From Closterium sp. Naga37s-1 (lineage: Eukaryota > Streptophyta > Zygnematophyceae > Desmidiales > Closteriaceae), in the NCBI GenBank assembly GCA_947471745.1, contig CANJKZ010000117.1, positions 62,001 through 126,000 of the forward strand: a DNA stretch of 64,000 nt. Reading direction: 5' to 3'. Made by a program: the position numbers and the translations under genes. The notes under the pieces were generated by a model. The model did not search any database. It was not told where the DNA came from and saw only the letters and a program-made list of their open reading frames with translations. Every line of letters starts with the position of its first letter. The stretch's first letter is position 1. Below, one piece after another: positions 32,188-44,900 of the stretch.

Positions 32188-32974
32188 TCCCGTATGTTGA
32201 TTAATTTATATATCGTGAGGCGTTAATTTTCCAAAGCTGGTTGGTGTAGTGGTTATTCGTTCTTAACTGACGAGTCGATGGACAACATCGAGGAAAACGA
32301 CGTGTGCAAAGATTCCCTCCAATTTGTGAATGCTCTGACAGCGAAAAGGGCAAAGCCCTGTGCCTTGGGATCTGTTAAGCCACGTCAGCAGGCGGTCTCC
32401 TCCACCATCACCGCACATCCAATCATCGAGCTCTTCGTGTCCTCCACCCTCCAGGCACAACACAGCACACACCTTTCTTGCCGCCGCCTAACATAGCCTA
32501 CCTTCCTTCGTTATTGTCACCTTTCTCTCTCTTTCCCTCTTCTCTTTTTGTGCTCTCGTTTCCCGCCATTCCCAATGCCCTCTGCCTCTTTTTTGTGCTT
32601 TATCCTCTGCGTTCCGGAGCCATCTTGGTCCGATAGTTGCTGACGTAAGGCCATAGCTCCTGAAGCATCCGCCTCGATCTTGGAGATTTCGATCGTCTGG
32701 TGTGAAGTAATGTGCCTCTAGTATTCTCGCGAGGTTGATTCAAACGCAGTGTTGGTTGATCCACCTCTGGATGACTTGGCGTGCCTGTAAGGCTAGGATT
32801 TGCGTTATTGGCGTATTTACCAGGTATTGAAGTATCGTGTGTTTTAGCCATTCACTCTGTCCTCTCACCTCGACACCCAGTGAATTCCTGAAATGACAAA
32901 GATAAGCGATCACGTTGAATGATTGCAGCATCCGCGATATAGTACAACTATTAGTGGTTTTGCGCGTCGCCACA
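32188..32974 (+). other. Intergenic region before the DUF21/CBS gene
   Basis: No gene seen. Pyrimidine-rich tracts near 32500-32600 may belong to the 5' region of the next gene. The WRKY-unit similarity ends at about 32200. Confidence 0.5.
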
Positions 32975-35900
32975 ATGCTTCTACGGCCAAGCTGCAAAGG
33001 ACCGTACGGAGTAGTGCCGTCTGGGTCGCCTTCATTGACCAGAGGATATCGAAAACAGATAAGCACTACTTACAATAGCATCCCCGTTGGCCTAGCATCG
33101 AGTCCGATCGCTATTCAAACAGCTAATTCGTTCATTCAATACCCCCGATCCGCCAAATCTGACAATCCCATTGGTAGCAGTCGACAATGCAGTGGCGGGA
33201 ATTTCCCCCCGTTGACACGTGTCATCAGGGGAGGAGACAGAGGCATGTTCCGACCTGCTGTAACGAATCTCGAGAATCGACGGCGGTGTTCGACTCAATT
33301 TTCGAAATCGTATGCAAGAATCGGGGGTCATGCAACGCCATGCATAAACGCAGCCCTTGGAGAAACAGCGTCAGGTGACGATGGTGGGACTGTAAGAGAG
33401 AACAGCAGTAGCAGTAACAGCAGCAGCAGCGACGGCGCTACATTTAAGGGTAGTCTGAACGAAGGGTCGAGGCCTGTAGCAGCACCGGATAAGACCATTC
33501 CCTGGGGAATCATTGCAAGGCGGGTGGCTCTCCTTGTCGTTTCCGCCGCACTGTGCCTGACAGCCGTTCTAGCTTGCCGGCCAGTTCTAGCAGCGGAATC
33601 AGCCTCGGCATCCGCATCGCCGATCCTCCCAGCCTCGGCCAGAGCTCTGGTGTCGGACCTGACGCAGCGGGCTCGGGTATGGAGCGTGGGAGCGAAGCCG
33701 TCGATGATTCAGCTGCTCAAGGTGCTCCGCGAGCAAGGCGTGCTGCTCGCGGTGCTGCTGGGGCTCTCCGCCTTCTTCTCCATGGCGGAAACGTCTATCA
33801 CTACTCTCTGGCCGTGGAAGGTGGGAGTTGGGATGGGAAGGGTGGGGTACGGTTATAAGGGGTTGATTAGATTATCGAGAGGTGACGGTGCTGCTGGGGA
33901 TCTCCGCTTTCTTCTCCATGGCGGAAACATCTATCACCACGCTCTGGCCGTGGAAGGTGGGAACTGGGATGGGAGGGGTGGATTACGGTCATGAATGGTG
34001 GATTAGAGTAACGAGAGATGGATGGAATGCAGGATCTGGTGGAATGTGGCTTTATGCTGTAACCTCTCGCTGGTGGCAAAATTAGATCATGCCGCCCTGT
34101 GCCTGATCCATATTTTTCTCCCTTCGCTGATACCCCTGGTCAGGTGCGCGAGTTGGTGGAGGAGGAGAAAGTATTCAGTGTGTTCTAGTTGAGACTGTTC
34201 AAATCATGCTCCCCTGTGCCTGATCCGCATGCGCTTCTTTCTCTCGCACCCCTGGTCAGGTGCATGAGCTGGCGGAGAAGGAAAAGGAGGGCAGTGTGTT
34301 ACAGCTGTTGCGTGGTGCCATGCTCTTTCTTACTTGATTTTCGTGCTCTCCCTTTTTCTTGATTTCCCTTCACCCTCCTCTAATCAGGTGCGTGAGCTGG
34401 CGGAGCAGGAGAAGGAGGGCAGTGTGTTCCAGCTGTTGCGGCGGGACGTGACTCGCTTCCTCACCACCATCCTCATCGGCACCACGTAATGCCCTCTCTT
34501 TCCCATTGCTTTTCTGGCCAATCGCAGCTCCTCCATTCCCCACGCATACCTCTCTTCGTCCATCCTCACCTCCATCCTAATCAGCACCACGTAACGCCCT
34601 CGTTCTCTTGCTCACGCACAACTCTCTTCTCCCTTCCTCACCATCATCCTTATCCGCTCCACGCCCCGCCCGCATTTTTGCCCACTACTGTCCTTTCCAA
34701 TTGTTGCAATTTGGTCAGGGACGTTTCTCCCATGTCAACCTTTCGCAATTCTCGTCCCCTCCTCTCTCCTCTCTCCTCTCTCCTCTCTCCTCTCTCCTCT
34801 CTTCTCTCTCACTCTCCACCCTGTCAGGCTGGTGAACATCTGGGCGACCGCGCTGGTCACGGATGCCGCTACAGCCCTCTTTGGGGAGGCAGGAGTCAGC
34901 GCTGCTACAGGCGTGATGACGGTACGTGCTGTGGTGCTTCTACAGGCATGGTGTTTCACTTCTAACCAGCCGCATCCATAGACACTCCCTGATTCATGTC
35001 TCTCCGCATCCTTACTGCCTTCTTTTGTCCCTGCACTGCACCTGCGCCCGTAATGTCCCTGTGCCCGTGCACCCCCACTGCTCCCCTGCCCCTGCACCGT
35101 TACTGCCCCCGCCGTTACTCCCCCTGCCCCTGCGCCCAAACTGTCCCCCGTGCCCCTTCACCCTTACTGCCCCCGCCTTGCTGCCCCACCCTGCCTCTGC
35201 ATCCCCACTGCCCCCTGCCCTTGTACCCACACTTCCCCCCCTCCCCCCCACGCCCATCAGATCCTGCTGCTGGTCTTCACGGAGATCGCCCCCAAGTCCA
35301 TCGCCGTGCACAACGCCACCCAAGTCGTCCGTGTCGTGGTATGCACTCTATATTTGGTGGTATGCCCTCAAACTGTCGTGCTATGCATTTCTCTCCCAGT
35401 TCCCGCCCCCTTCCCCCCCTTCCCGCCCCCCTCCTGCCCCCTCTCGCCCCCTCCCGCCCCGCTCCCCCACCCCTCCCCCCACTCCCGCCCCCTTCCCCCT
35501 CTCTCCCTCCCTCCTCTCTTCCCCCGCTCTTTCTCCTTGCACCCTGTTGATATTTTCTCCCCCGCCTCCTTCACTCCCCTCCATCTGCCTGGACTTCCCA
35601 CTGTTGCTGGGCCTGGCCATTGCCTTCGCCTCTCCACGCTGTTTCGCCTATTCCACTCCTTCGTTTTCCCTCCCTCTCACCAGCTGCGCCCAGTGGCATG
35701 GCTGTCATACGTGCTCTACCCTGTGGGTCGCCTCTGCACCTATGCCGCAGATCATTAAGTGCTTATTTCACTCCCAAATCTCCCCTCCTCCGTTTCCGCC
35801 TCTCACCAGCTGCGCCCAGTGGCGTGGCTGTCAGTGGTCCTCTACCCCGTGCGTCTCTGCACCTATGCCTCCACGGGCCTCTTCCGCCTCTTTCCAGCAA

Positions 35901-38900
35901 GTGCTCTAATCAGACCTTCATTTCCCTCCCTCCCTCTCTCCCCCCCGCCCTCCCTCCCACCAGCTGCGCCCAGTGGTGTGGCTGTCAGTCGTGCTCTACC
36001 CCGTGGGTCGTCTCTGCATCTGCCTCAATTATCCATTCACTTATTCCCACTCCCGCATCTCCCCTTCCCTCCTCCCCCCCACCCTCCCACCAGCTGCGGC
36101 CAGTGGCGTGGCTGTCAGTCGTGCTCTACCCCGTGCGTCTCTGCACCTATGCCTCTCATAATCATTCACTCAACCCACTCCCGCCACTCCCCTCCTCCCC
36201 TCCCTCCCTCCCGTCACCAGCTGCGCCCAGTGGCGTGGCTGTCATACGTGCTCTACCCCGTGGGTCGCCTCTGCACCTATGCCTCCACGGGCCTCTTCCG
36301 CCTCCTCGGCCTCAAAACCAGCGGGTCAGTGCTCTCCTCGTCCCAGCGGGTCAGTCCTCGCACGCACCAGCGATGTTTGCAGCACCTCAGGAACCGTTTC
36401 TTGTCTCACGGCTACTTTAGGTGTGGAAAGAACGAGTCTGTGTACCAGCAGGTTAGTCTGTGTCTTTCGTCTCGTTCCGCTCGTCGCCACCTCATTGCCT
36501 CTGTGGCTTTGAGACGCTGCATGCACGCCTTCTCTGCCCATGCCTGAGCCTGCCAGGAGAGCTTTCTTGACACAGGAAAGCCAAAGATGATGTGGACGGT
36601 GCAGTGCAGCTTGTGAGACAGAAGTTTTCTGTATGCTTGTCTGTTCGCTCCTGCCTGCCAGGGAGCCGTTTGTGAGGGAGGAGGAGCTGAAGCTCATGCT
36701 GAGGGAGGGTGTGCCTTTGAGACGTCTCACTCACAGTCTCACCCCTCTGTGCTGGCCTGGCCTGTGCGTGTTGTATTGCCACGTGTGTGTTGTATTGTAT
36801 GGTGTATCACCATGTGTGTGCTGTGCCTGCCAGGGAACCGTTTGTGACAGAGGAGGAGTTGAAGCTCATGCTGAGGGGGGAGCAGCTTGTTAGACGCATC
36901 ACTCACCACCCGGTGCTTGCTTGCTCACCTGCATGTGCCTGTGCGGCTGTGACCCCCTATGCGTGCCGTATTGCCATTCCTGCCTGCCAGGGAACCGTTT
37001 GTGACAGAAGAGGAGCTGGAGCTCATGCTGAGGGGGGAGCAGCTTGTTGGACGCCTCACTCACAGCGCGCTGCCTGCCTCTGTGCCTGTGTGTGTCCATG
37101 TCCCCCTGTTTGCTTTGTATTTGCCAGGGAACCGTTCGTGACAGAGGAGGAGCTGAAGCTCATGCTGAGGGGGGCGGAGATGAGCGGCGCCATTGAGGAG
37201 GAGGAGCAGGTGAGGAGGGGGGGGAGGGGGTGTGTTGCAATAGGCACGGCGGAATAAGGGTGGCGGATTTGAAATGGCAAGTGAGGGGTGCAAGGCTGGG
37301 CAGTGTGGACAAGGAGGGTACGGTACGATACACAGCAAGCCAGCCCAGCCCCCATTTCCCATTCCCCACCTCCTATTCCCCACCTCCCATGCACCTCCCA
37401 TTCCCCACCTCCCATTCCCCCACCTCCCATTCCCCCACCTCCCATTCCCCCACCTCCCATTCCCCCACCTCCCATTCCCCACCTCCCGTTCCCCCACCTC
37501 CCATTCCCCACCTCCTATTCCCCACCTCCCATGCACCTCCCATTCCCCACCTCCCATTCCCCCACCTCCCATTCCCCCACCTCCCATTCCCCACCTCCCA
37601 TTCCCCCACCTCCCATTCCCCCACCTCCCATTCCCCCACCTCCCATTCCCCCACCTCCCATTCCCCCACCTCCCATTCCCCCACCTCCCATTCCCCACCT
37701 CCCGTTCCCCCACCTCCCATTCCCCCACCTCCCATTCCCCCACCTCCCATTCCCCCACCTCCCATTCCCCCACCTCCCATTCCCCCACCTCCCATTCCCC
37801 ACCTCCCGTTCCCCCACCTCCCATTCCCCCACCTCCAGTTCCCCACCTCCAGTTTCCCCCCTCCAGTTCCCCACCTCCAGTTCCCCACCTCCGACTCCCC
37901 ACCTCCAGTTCCCCACCTCCAGTTCCCCACCTCCAGTTCCCCACCTCCAGTTCCCCACCTCCGACTCCCCACCTCCAGTTCCCCACCTCCAGTTCCCCAC
38001 CTCCAGTTCCCCACCTCCAGTTCCCCCAGCAAGGACACGTACGTGCGCGAGGTCATGACTCCTCTCGTCGATGTGGTAGCGGTGGGCTCGTCCGCTTCGC
38101 TCATGGAGCTGCACTTTTGCCCTCAGCTCCAAGCCCCCATCCCTCGCACCATTTCCCCTCCTCTACCTGGCAGGACATGATAGAGAATGTGTTGGAAATC
38201 AAAGACACGTATGTCCGAGAGGTCATGACCCCTCGCGTTGATGTGGTGGCGGTGGGCTCGTCCCCGTCGCTCATGGAGCTGCGGGAGCTGTGGGTGCGCC
38301 ACCAGTACTCACTCCCCTACCTCTGTGCCGTCCGTCCCTCTCCCCAACAGGACATGATAGAGAACGTACTGGAAATCAAGGATACATACGTGCGAGAGGT
38401 CATGACCCCCCTAGTGGACGTGGTGGCGGTGGGCTCGTCTGTGTCGCTGATGGAGCTGCGTGCGCTGTGGGTGCGCCACCGTTACTCACGCGTCCCTTCA
38501 CTCCCAACCCCTCCCTTCCCATGCTCCACCTCCCTACCAGGACATGATAGAGAACGTGTTGGAGATCAAGGATACGTACGTGCGTGAGGTGATGACCCCT
38601 CTCGTCGACGTGGTGGCGGTGGGCTCGTCTGCGTCCCTCATGGAGCTGCGTGCGCTGTGGGTGCGCCACCAGTACTCACGTGTGCCCGTCTACGAGAGGA
38701 GAGTCGACAATATAGTTGGCATTGCCTATGCCATGGACATGCTCGACTATGTGGAGCAGGTGGGGCTGGTGCAGGTGGTATCCTGTGGGTGCATCTGTGG
38801 TTGGGTGCGCCACCAGTACTCACGTGTTCCTGTTTACGAGCGGAGGGTGGACAACATTGTCGGCATCGCGTATGCCATGGACATGCTCGACTATGTGGAG

Positions 38901-41900
38901 CAGGTGGGTGGGGGTCTGTCTGGGGCAGGAAGTATCTGTGTGGGGTAGGTGGGATCTGTGTGGGGCAAGTGGTTAGGGGTCTGGCTGTGTGGTGCAGAAA
39001 GGGGGTATTCATGAAGCGCAGGTGGTATCTGGGGGCGGCAGCTCTGTGTGTGTGTTGGTTGCGCTGCCTTGGCTCATCTTTCCACCTTTCTACATATCAT
39101 CATCACCCTGTCTCTCTGCCATTGCTATCCACAGCTGAGTCATGCTCTACCCCATCGCCCCCCCTCCACTCCACCCCTCCCATCCTCCCTTCTCAACCCT
39201 CCTTCCTTTCCCTTTCCTTGTCTTCTCCAAACCGGCCCAACCAATCTGACTCCCTCTCACTGCTCCCTCTCACTCCCCACCTCTCACTGCCTCTTCTCAC
39301 TGCCCCATCTTAACCCCTTCTTCTACCGCTTCCTTCCCAACGCCCCTTTCTCACCCCCCCCCTCCCTCTCCCTGTCACGGCCAGCCGGAGCTGCTGCATC
39401 GCTTGAGTGTGGGCAGGATTGCACACCGGCCGGCATACTTTGTCCCTGGTGAGGAACCACCCTTACGGCTCCTCGTCCCTGTCTCTTCTCACTGAGGGTG
39501 CACCCTTGTCCCTTTCCCATTTCGTCACCATCCCAGCGCCTGCCTTCTGTCCTCTTTCCTGCCTGAAATGTTTAGAGATGAGGCCGCCTGAGCAAGCAGC
39601 TGCAGAAGCATCTGCACAGCCACTCCCACTCCTTCCCCTGTCCTTTTCCCCCTTCCCTTCCCTTCCCTCCCTCCCCTCTCCACCCATCCACCCACTCACC
39701 GACCCCAACCCCCATCCATTTTCTACCCCACCTCTCGTCACCCCACTCCCCCTGCCCATCTGTTTACGTTCTGCTTGTGTGCGCAGACTCCATGTCAGTG
39801 TGGAACCTTCTGAGAGAGTTCCGGATCCGCAAAGTGCACATGGCCATCGTGCTCAACGAATATGGCGGCACCGTGGGGGTGAGTAGCTATCACTGCCTGC
39901 CTCACGCTCTCTCGCTGTTCGCTCTCACTCTCAAGTTCCTCCCTCGCTGGGCCGGTGAGTTGCCGCTCTCCATCTCATATGCTCCGTATCTCTCCCCTCC
40001 TTGCTCACTCCTTCACGATTTTCTCTTCTCCACCTCAATCAACTCCCACTTGCCCGTGCGTATGGTGCCTTTGAGTCGACTCAAAAGCAGACTCATTGCA
40101 CGCGGTTTTTGAGTCGACTCAAAAGCAGACTCATTGCACGCGGTTTTTGAGTCGACTCAAAAGCAGACTCATTACGCGCGGTTTTTGAGTCGACTCAAAA
40201 GCAGTCTCCACCTCATTCAACTCCCACATGCACGTGCGTATGGTGCCATGATGGTGCCCTTATTTTCTACAGTGCCCTCCCACGTGGCATGCCTCATCAT
40301 GCTCCCATCAGCTGGTGACGCTAGAGGATGCAGTGGAGGAGATCGTGGGGGAGATTTTCGACGAGAACGACTCTAAGGTACCGTGGGGGCGAAGAGTGAC
40401 TTGTGGTATCGTGGGGGCAAAGAGTGACTTGTGGTATCGTGGGGGCGAAGAGTGACTTGTGGTATCGTGGGGGCGAAGAGTGACTTGTGGTATCGTGGGG
40501 GCGAAGAGTGACTTGTGGTATCGTGGGGACGGTGTGATATGGGGCCTCTCTGTGGTAGCTAGAGGAATGGAGTCATTCTCTGGCCCCAACGTCCCTGCCA
40601 TTGCTAGAGGATGCGGTGGAGAAGATCGTGGGGGAGATTTTTTATGAGAACGACTCCAAGGTACCGTGGGGGCGATGGGATAGAGGGGGCTGTCGATTTT
40701 TGAGTCGACTCAAAAATCGACTCATCTCACGCGATGGGTTAGAGGGGGCTGTGCGAGGTAATGCAGACGGCATGAGATTGCCAGATGAACTGAGCAAGGC
40801 TGAAGATGGTGTGGGGATCGTGAGTGTAGGATTTGGGGTAATGTCCTCTTTCTGCCTGCCTGGCCCGCCGCAGTTCCTGACTGCTCTGTCATTCCGCCTC
40901 TGCCTCTGCCTCTGCCTCTGCCTCTGTCCGTGCGTGTGCTTGTGCTTGTGCGTTTGCGTTTGCGTTTGCACGTGTCAACCAACAGGAGGAGATTCGGCGC
41001 AAGACGGGGTACATCATCCAGAGGGCGGAGGGCGGGTATGATCTGGACGCCAAAACCACGGTCATGTGTGTGCGTCTCTCTCTGCCTACGTGTGTGTGCC
41101 AGGAGGAGATTCGGCGCAAGACGGGGTACATCATTCAGAGGGCGGAGGGCGTGTATGATGTGGATGCCAACACCACCGTTGACGACCTTGCTGATATCCT
41201 GCAAGTCGTGCTGCCGCCCGTGAGTTGTGCTACCCCCCATGAGTCGTGCTTGTGCTGTCGCCTGTGAGTCGTGCTGCTGCCTGTGAGTCACTCCGTGTGT
41301 CACATTCCCCGCACGTGGGTCAGAGGAGGGCGGAGGGTGTGTACGATGTGGATGCCAACACCACCGTTGATGACCTTGCTGACATCCTCCAAGTCGTGCT
41401 GCCCCCTGTGAGTCATCCCCCTGCTACTGCCCGTGAGTCACTCTCGTGCTGCTGCTGGTGCCACCGCTTCAAACCGGACTGTATCGGCCAGGCCTCACCA
41501 AGCTCCTCCATATGATGTGGATGCCAACACCACCGTTGATGACCTTGCTGACATCCTCCAAGTCGTGCTGCCTCCTGTGAGTCACTCTTGTGCTGCTCGC
41601 TGTGAGTCACTCTTGTGCTGCTCGCCTGTGAGTCACTCTTGTGCTGCTCGCCTGTGAGTCACTCCGTCCATGGGTCGCATTCCCCACGCGTGGGTCAGAG
41701 GAGGGCGGAGGGAGTGTATGATGCGGATGCCAACACCACCGTTGATGACCTTGCTGACATCCTCCAAGTCGTGCTGCCCCCTGTGAGTGTGCTACCACCC
41801 GTGAGTCTGCTGCCTGTGAGTGTACTGCTCGCCTGTGAGTCACATTCCCCGCACGTGGGTCGTAGGAGGGCGGAGGGCGTGTGTGATGTGGATGCCAACA

Positions 41901-44900
41901 CCACCGTTGACGACCTTGCTGATATCCTGCAAGTCGTGCTGCCGCCCGTGAGTTGTGCTACCCCCCATGAGTCGTGCTTGTGCTGTCGCCTGTGAGTCGT
42001 GCTGCTGCCTGTGGGTCACTCCGTGTGTCACATTCCCCGCACGTGGGTCAGAAGAGGCCGGAGGGCGGAGGGCGTGTATGATGTGGATGCCAACACCACC
42101 GTTGACGACCTTGCTGATATCCTGCAAGTCGTGCTGCCGCCCGTGAGTTGTGCTACCCCCCATGAGTCGTGCTTGTGCTGTCGCCTGTGAGTCGTGCTGC
42201 TGCCTGTGGGTCACTCCGTGTGTCACATTCCCCGCACGTGGGTCAGAAGAGGCCGGAGGGCGGAGGGCGTGTATGATGTGGATGCCAACACCACCGTTGA
42301 TGACCTTGCTGATATCCTTCAAGTCGTGCTGCCTCCCGTGAGTCATGCCTGTTCTGCTCGCCAGTGAGTCGTGCTGCTGCCACCTGTGAGTCGCTCTTGT
42401 GGTGAGTCGCTCTTGTGGTGACTCGCTCTTGTGGTGTTCCTTCTATGAGACGGTGTCGGGGTTCGTGTGGGAGGCGTTTTGGGTACATTCCCCGCACAGG
42501 CGACACCAAGATAATTTGGTTGCTCTCTCCTGCTTTCCCCGCACGTGTGTTCTTTCCAGAGAGCCTCCTTCTACGAGACGGTGTCTGGGTTTGTGTGTGA
42601 GGCGTTTGGATACATTCCCCGCACGGGCGACACCAAGATCATCAGGCTGCTCCTTCCTGCCTTCCCCCTCTCTCCCTTCCTGCCTTCCGCAACCCCTTCC
42701 CCCTCTCTCCCTTCCTCCTTTCCAGAGAGCTTCCTTCTACGAGACGGTATCTGGGTTTGTGTGTGAGGCGTTTGGGTACATTCCCCGCACGGGCGACACC
42801 AAGATAATTTGGTTGCTCTCTCCTACTTTCCCTGCACGTGTGTTCTTTGCAGAGAGCCTCCTTCTATGAGACGGTTTCTGGGTTCGTGTGCGAGGCGTTT
42901 GGGTACATTCCCCGCACGGGCGACACCAAGATAATCAGGCTGCAGCGGAAGGAGAGTGAGGAGGAGGAGGAGGGCGAGGGGGCGGAGGAGGGAGGAGCGG
43001 GCGGGAAGGGAGGGAAGGGGCAGAGGGACGGCGGGGACAAGGGGACGCGAAAGCAGCTGCTCCGGTTTCAACTCGAGGTGACTTGGGAGTCTTAGTAGCC
43101 GTTTTCTGTTGGCACATTCATGTTTGCGTTTCTCTTTCGGCATTGTTCTGAGTCACCTTGTAATGCGTCCTTTTCCAGCTTCTAACATTGATATCTATCT
43201 CAAAAGGTACCTTCACTCTTCCCGCCCTGCTTCCCCTCTGCCTCTCGCCTGGGTGGCAGATTTTGTCTGGTAATGCGAGGAAGGTGGTGGCAGTTCGATT
43301 CGAAGAGCTGAAAGAGACGGAAGGGGCCAGTGGGGGCGGTGTGAAGGGAAAGCTGGGGGCGGGGAAGGAAGAGGAGGATATAGAGAAGGAGACGGAGAGG
43401 AAGAGAGAGAAGGATAGGGAGCGGGCGCTGGTAGAGGAGTGGGAGAGTGAGAAGAGGAGGGAGGGGAGGAGGAAGGAGAGGATTAGCCAGGAAGTGAGGT
43501 CGAGGGGGTTGGGTGAAGTGGGGAGAGGGGAGGGGGAAGGGACGGGGGAGGGGGAGAGTAAGTGCGAGACATGTGAGCAGATGAAGCTGGGGAGGGGGAA
43601 AGCGGGGGGGAGGGGGGTGTTACTGGATAGTGAGAGTGAGGGGGAGGAGGGAGAGGTTCTGATGGGTGGAGGGTGGTTGACGAGCGGAGATGGGGAGGAA
43701 GGGATGTATTCTGAGGGTGTGTATACGGATTCCGATCTGGGAGAGAGGGATGGGGAGAGGGACGGTGTGGGGGAGAGTGGGAGCGATATGGGGAGTGGGA
43801 CAGAGATTGAGGGGGGAAGTGTGAGAAGAGGAGAGGGCGGTGCGTTTGATGGGGTTGAGAGTGGTGGGGTTGGAGGAGAGGAGGAGGAGGACGAGGAGGG
43901 TTCGGATGGAGAGGAGTCAGAAAGGGAAGGAGAAGGGAGGAGGGTAGGAGAGTCCAGGGGCGTGCTTAACCAGCAGCAGGAGCAGCAGCAGCAGCTGCAC
44001 CAGGAGCAGCAGCTGGCAGCATCAGGTGGGGGCTCAGGCGAGGACTCAGGCACAGAGCGAGGAGAGACAGGTGCGGGTATGAGTGGTATGACTACCAGCT
44101 ACAGCACGAGCAGCAGCAGCGTCATGATCAGCAGCAGCAGCAGCAGGGTGATCACTACGGAAGGCACGGGAGGAGGGAGTGATTCCCCAGAGAGCAGCAA
44201 CGGCAGCAGCTTGGTCCGAGGGGCGGCGTGGAGGGAGGAGGCAGTCACGTGGCGCACTGAGGAGGAGGAGGAGGAGGAGGAGGAGGACTCTGATTATGGG
44301 TCAGGCTCCGATGGTCTCGTGGGGCTGAACGGGGGAGCGGGAGGAAAAGGGGGCGGTGTGAGGGAGTTTGAAGGTGTGGCGATGGCTCAAGAGCAGTACG
44401 AACGGTGGGAGGAGAAGGAGAAGCAGGTGAGGGTTGATGGCTGATTGCGGACGGGCTGGGAGGTATCACAGGCGAGTTGGTATGGGCGAGTTGGTATGGG
44501 CGAGTTGGTATGGGCGAGTTGGTATGGGCGAGTTGGTATGGGCGAGTTGGTATGGGCGAGTTGGTATGGGCGAGTTGGTATGGGCGAGTTTACGAGCGTA
44601 TGCAATGGCCACTCCATCTGCTCCCTCTATTCTCTCTGCTAACTATGGTTTCAAATCACCGCGTTTTCTCCCTTGCCGCCATGCTGCGTTCCCACCCGTG
44701 CCACGTGCCATGTGTCATGTATCTCTTGGACAGGTGGAGAGGAGGAGGCAGAGAAGGAAGAGGGAGAGAAGCGAGGCGCAGGCAGAGCTGAGGAGGCAGG
44801 CGTTGGGAAAAGATGGGGGAGCGGACTCTGCTTCTCCCCTCTCTCTGCACACTGAACCGCTCAGGCTGAGACTCAGCCGACCAGATGCAGTGTCAGAGAG

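Noticed and set aside
37060..38587. Long frames encoding HLPFP or WEVGE repeats on either strand
   Set aside because: Products of the 15-bp minisatellite; they cross real exon boundaries out of frame.
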